In this document: positions 62,241 through 64,000 of the stretch, piece by piece | Layout of the letters: each line of letters opens with the position of its first letter | Numbering within the stretch: the stretch's first letter is position 1 | Source of the DNA: Leisingera aquimarina DSM 24565 | GTDB lineage: Bacteria; Pseudomonadota; Alphaproteobacteria; Rhodobacterales; Rhodobacteraceae | NCBI RefSeq assembly: GCF_000473165.1 | Contig: NZ_KI421504.1 | Span: 744,596-808,595 of the forward strand | Reading direction: 5' to 3' | DNA length: 64,000 bases | Notes under the pieces: generated by a model | Told to the model about the DNA's origin: nothing | What the model saw: the letters and a program-made list of their open reading frames with translations, nothing else | Databases searched by the model: none | Program-made: the position numbers and the translations under genes

Positions 62241-64000
62241 ATGAGCGATAGTGACGGCAAAAAGACACTGGGTCTGCGTGGGGGTTCCCGTCCGGGGAAC
62301 GTGAAACAGAGTTTCAGCCATGGACGGACCAAGAATGTCGTAGTGGAAACCAAACGCAAGCGCGTTGTGGTTCCCAAGCCGGGTGCGGCCAAGGGCGGCG
62401 GCGGCGCTGCGCCTTCCACATCCGGATCGCGCCGGCCTGCCGGCATCAGTGACGCTGAAATGGAGCGCCGCCTGAAGGCGCTGCAGGCTGCCAAAGCGCG
62501 TGAGGCCGAAGAAGCGGCCGCACGGGCCGCGGAAGAAAAAGCGCGCGAAGAAGACCGGAACCGGCGTCGCGCCGAAGCGGAAGCCAAGGAACGCGAGCAG
62601 CGGGAAGCCGAAGAACGCGCCAAGGCCAAGCAAGAAGAAGAAGAGCGCAAGAAGCGTGAAGCTGAAGTGGCAAAAGAACGCGCCGCTGCTGCAGCTGTTG
62701 CTCCTGCGGCGGACACGCCCAAAGCGGCCCGCCCGGCGCCGAACAAACCCGCGCCTGCTGCCGCGCCGCGTAAAGCAGACCGTGAACGCGAACAGCGTCA
62801 GAACCGCGGCAAGGGCCAGGATGATGGCCGCCGTTCGGGCAAGCTGACATTGGGACAGGCTACTGGCGGCGGCGGCAACCGCCACCGGTCGATGGCTTCG
62901 ATGAAGCGCAAGCAAGAGCGTGCCCGGCAAAAAGCCATGGGCGGCCAGGTCGAGCGTGAAAAGGTCATCCGCGACGTTCAGCTGCCTGAAGCGATTGTGG
63001 TTTCGGAACTGGCCAACCGGATGGCGGAGCGCGTTGGCGAAGTTGTCAAATCGCTGATGAACATGGGCATGATGGTCACGCAGAACCAGACCATTGATGC
63101 CGATACCGCAGAGCTGATCATCGAAGAATTCGGCCACAAGGTGGTCCGGGTGTCCGACTCCGACGTCGAAGACGTGATCAAGGAGGTCGTGGATAAAGAC
63201 GATGATCTGAAACCGCGTCCGCCGGTCATCACCATCATGGGCCACGTCGACCACGGCAAGACCTCGCTGCTGGATGCGATCCGCGACGCCCGCGTTGTGG
63301 CTGGTGAAGCAGGCGGCATTACTCAGCATATCGGCGCGTATCAGGTGAAAACAGAAAGCGGCACCGTGCTGAGCTTCCTGGATACGCCGGGCCACGCGGC
63401 CTTTACTTCGATGCGCTCGCGCGGTGCTCAGGTGACGGATATCGTGGTCCTGGTTGTGGCCGCTGATGACGCGGTGATGCCGCAGACGATCGAGGCTATC
63501 AACCACGCCAAGGCAGCACAGGTTCCGATGATCGTGGCGATCAACAAGATCGACAAACCGGCGGCTGACCCGACAAAGGTCCGTACTGACTTGCTGCAGC
63601 ACGAAGTGGTGGTGGAAGCGATGTCCGGTGACGTGCAGGACGTTGAAGTTTCCGCGGTAACCGGCCAAGGCTTGGACGAGCTGCTGGAAGCCATTGCACT
63701 GCAATCGGAAATTCTGGAACTGAAGGCCAACCCGGATCGTGCCGCCCAAGGTGCCGTGATCGAGGCACAGCTGGATGTGGGCCGAGGCCCCGTGGCAACT
63801 GTTCTGGTTCAGACCGGGACCTTGCGCCAGGGCGACATCTTTGTTGTGGGTGAGCAGTACGGCAAGGTCCGTGCCCTGATCAACGACAAGGGCGAGCGCG
63901 TTCAGGAAGCCGGCCCGTCGGTTCCTGTTGAGGTTCTTGGCCTCAACGGCACTCCGGAAGCAGGCGACGTGCTGAACGTGACTGACACCGAAGCACAGGC
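62241..64000 (+). CDS. infB: Translation initiation factor IF-2 (5' part; runs off the window)
   Basis: The first 586 codons of infB. A charged, Lys/Glu/Ala-rich N-terminal region (about 1-240) is followed by the G domain with [17 protein letters not shown] and NKID motifs. The start at 62241 gives [18 protein letters not shown], the typical alphaproteobacterial beginning. The frame stays open to the end of the window. It ends the rimP-nusA-ylxR-infB operon seen here. Confidence 0.97.
   Translation, partial: MSDSDGKKTLGLRGGSRPGNVKQSFSHGRTKNVVVETKRKRVVVPKPGAAKGGGGAAPSTSGSRRPAGISDAEMERRLKALQAAKAREAEEAAARAAEEKAREEDRNRRRAEAEAKEREQREAEERAKAKQEEEERKKREAEVAKERAAAAAVAPAADTPKAARPAPNKPAPAAAPRKADREREQRQNRGKGQDDGRRSGKLTLGQATGGGGNRHRSMASMKRKQERARQKAMGGQVEREKVIRDVQLPEAIVVSELANRMAERVGEVVKSLMNMGMMVTQNQTIDADTAELIIEEFGHKVVRVSDSDVEDVIKEVVDKDDDLKPRPPVITIMGHVDHGKTSLLDAIRDARVVAGEAGGITQHIGAYQVKTESGTVLSFLDTPGHAAFTSMRSRGAQVTDIVVLVVAADDAVMPQTIEAINHAKAAQVPMIVAINKIDKPAADPTKVRTDLLQHEVVVEAMSGDVQDVEVSAVTGQGLDELLEAIALQSEILELKANPDRAAQGAVIEAQLDVGRGPVATVLVQTGTLRQGDIFVVGEQYGKVRALINDKGERVQEAGPSVPVEVLGLNGTPEAGDVLNVTDTEAQ

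Overview
The window is a stretch of an alphaproteobacterial chromosome. It most likely comes from the Roseobacter group of Rhodobacteraceae (Leisingera, Phaeobacter or Ruegeria-like). The reasons are the GC-rich coding style with many ATGA overlaps, the gene order hemJ-rho-mnmE-mnmG-rsmG-parA-parB, a NavSp-type sodium channel, an HslO/HemW/UbiG complement typical of the family, and the rimP-nusA-ylxR-infB operon. No transposase, integrase, phage gene, CRISPR array, rRNA or tRNA was seen. Nearly all genes are core housekeeping genes. The genus is inferred from recalled gene order and protein resemblance, not from a search.

The left part (1-7105) holds the end of a hydrolase gene, a minus-strand run smr-mltA-tim44-like, plus-strand fxsA and secB, and the minus-strand run maf-aroE-coaE-dnaQ. 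Between maf (minus) and hemJ (plus) lies a 409-bp non-coding region with a cluster of DnaA-box-like sequences and an AT-rich tract. It is the best candidate for the chromosome origin. To its right come hemJ, rho, mnmE, mnmG, rsmG, parA and parB, all on the plus strand, with two perfect 16-bp parS sites inside mnmG and rsmG.

From 14.5 to 31 kb: a DUF454 membrane protein, rph-rdgB-hemW (minus), hrcA-grpE (plus), mutS, an isolated flagellin-like gene, maeB with a phosphotransacetylase-like tail, a PfkB-family sugar kinase, exported msrA, an aminotransferase/sulfotransferase pair, an SCP2 protein, DUF1810 and argG.

From 31 to 46.5 kb: an integral membrane protein, ilvA, an Hpt protein divergent from a receiver-PP2C phosphatase, two Nudix hydrolases, hslO, the CCA-adding enzyme, a pair of exporter-type ABC half-transporters, an RNA m5U methyltransferase, a voltage-gated sodium channel, and an envelope group (two L,D-transpeptidases, a CAP-domain lipoprotein, a 60-residue exported protein).

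From 46.5 to 64 kb: a 1002-residue kinase/M23/PLP-enzyme fusion, hemH, a BioC/NDUFAF5-like methyltransferase, comF-like, grxC, a nitrilase-family amidase, a MarR regulator, ubiG, proline iminopeptidase with a half-length solute-binding protein, a YceI-cytochrome c fusion divergent from an ECF sigma/anti-sigma pair, and the rimP-nusA-ylxR-infB operon, with infB cut by the window end.

The points most worth a second look are the origin candidate and parS pair, a 12-bp sequence shared upstream of two PLP-enzyme genes, the triple fusion, the YceI-cytochrome/ECF locus with its unclear sigma start codon, a pair of REP-like elements at convergent gene ends, and the orphan flagellin. I did not see a clearly new multi-gene defence or mobile system.
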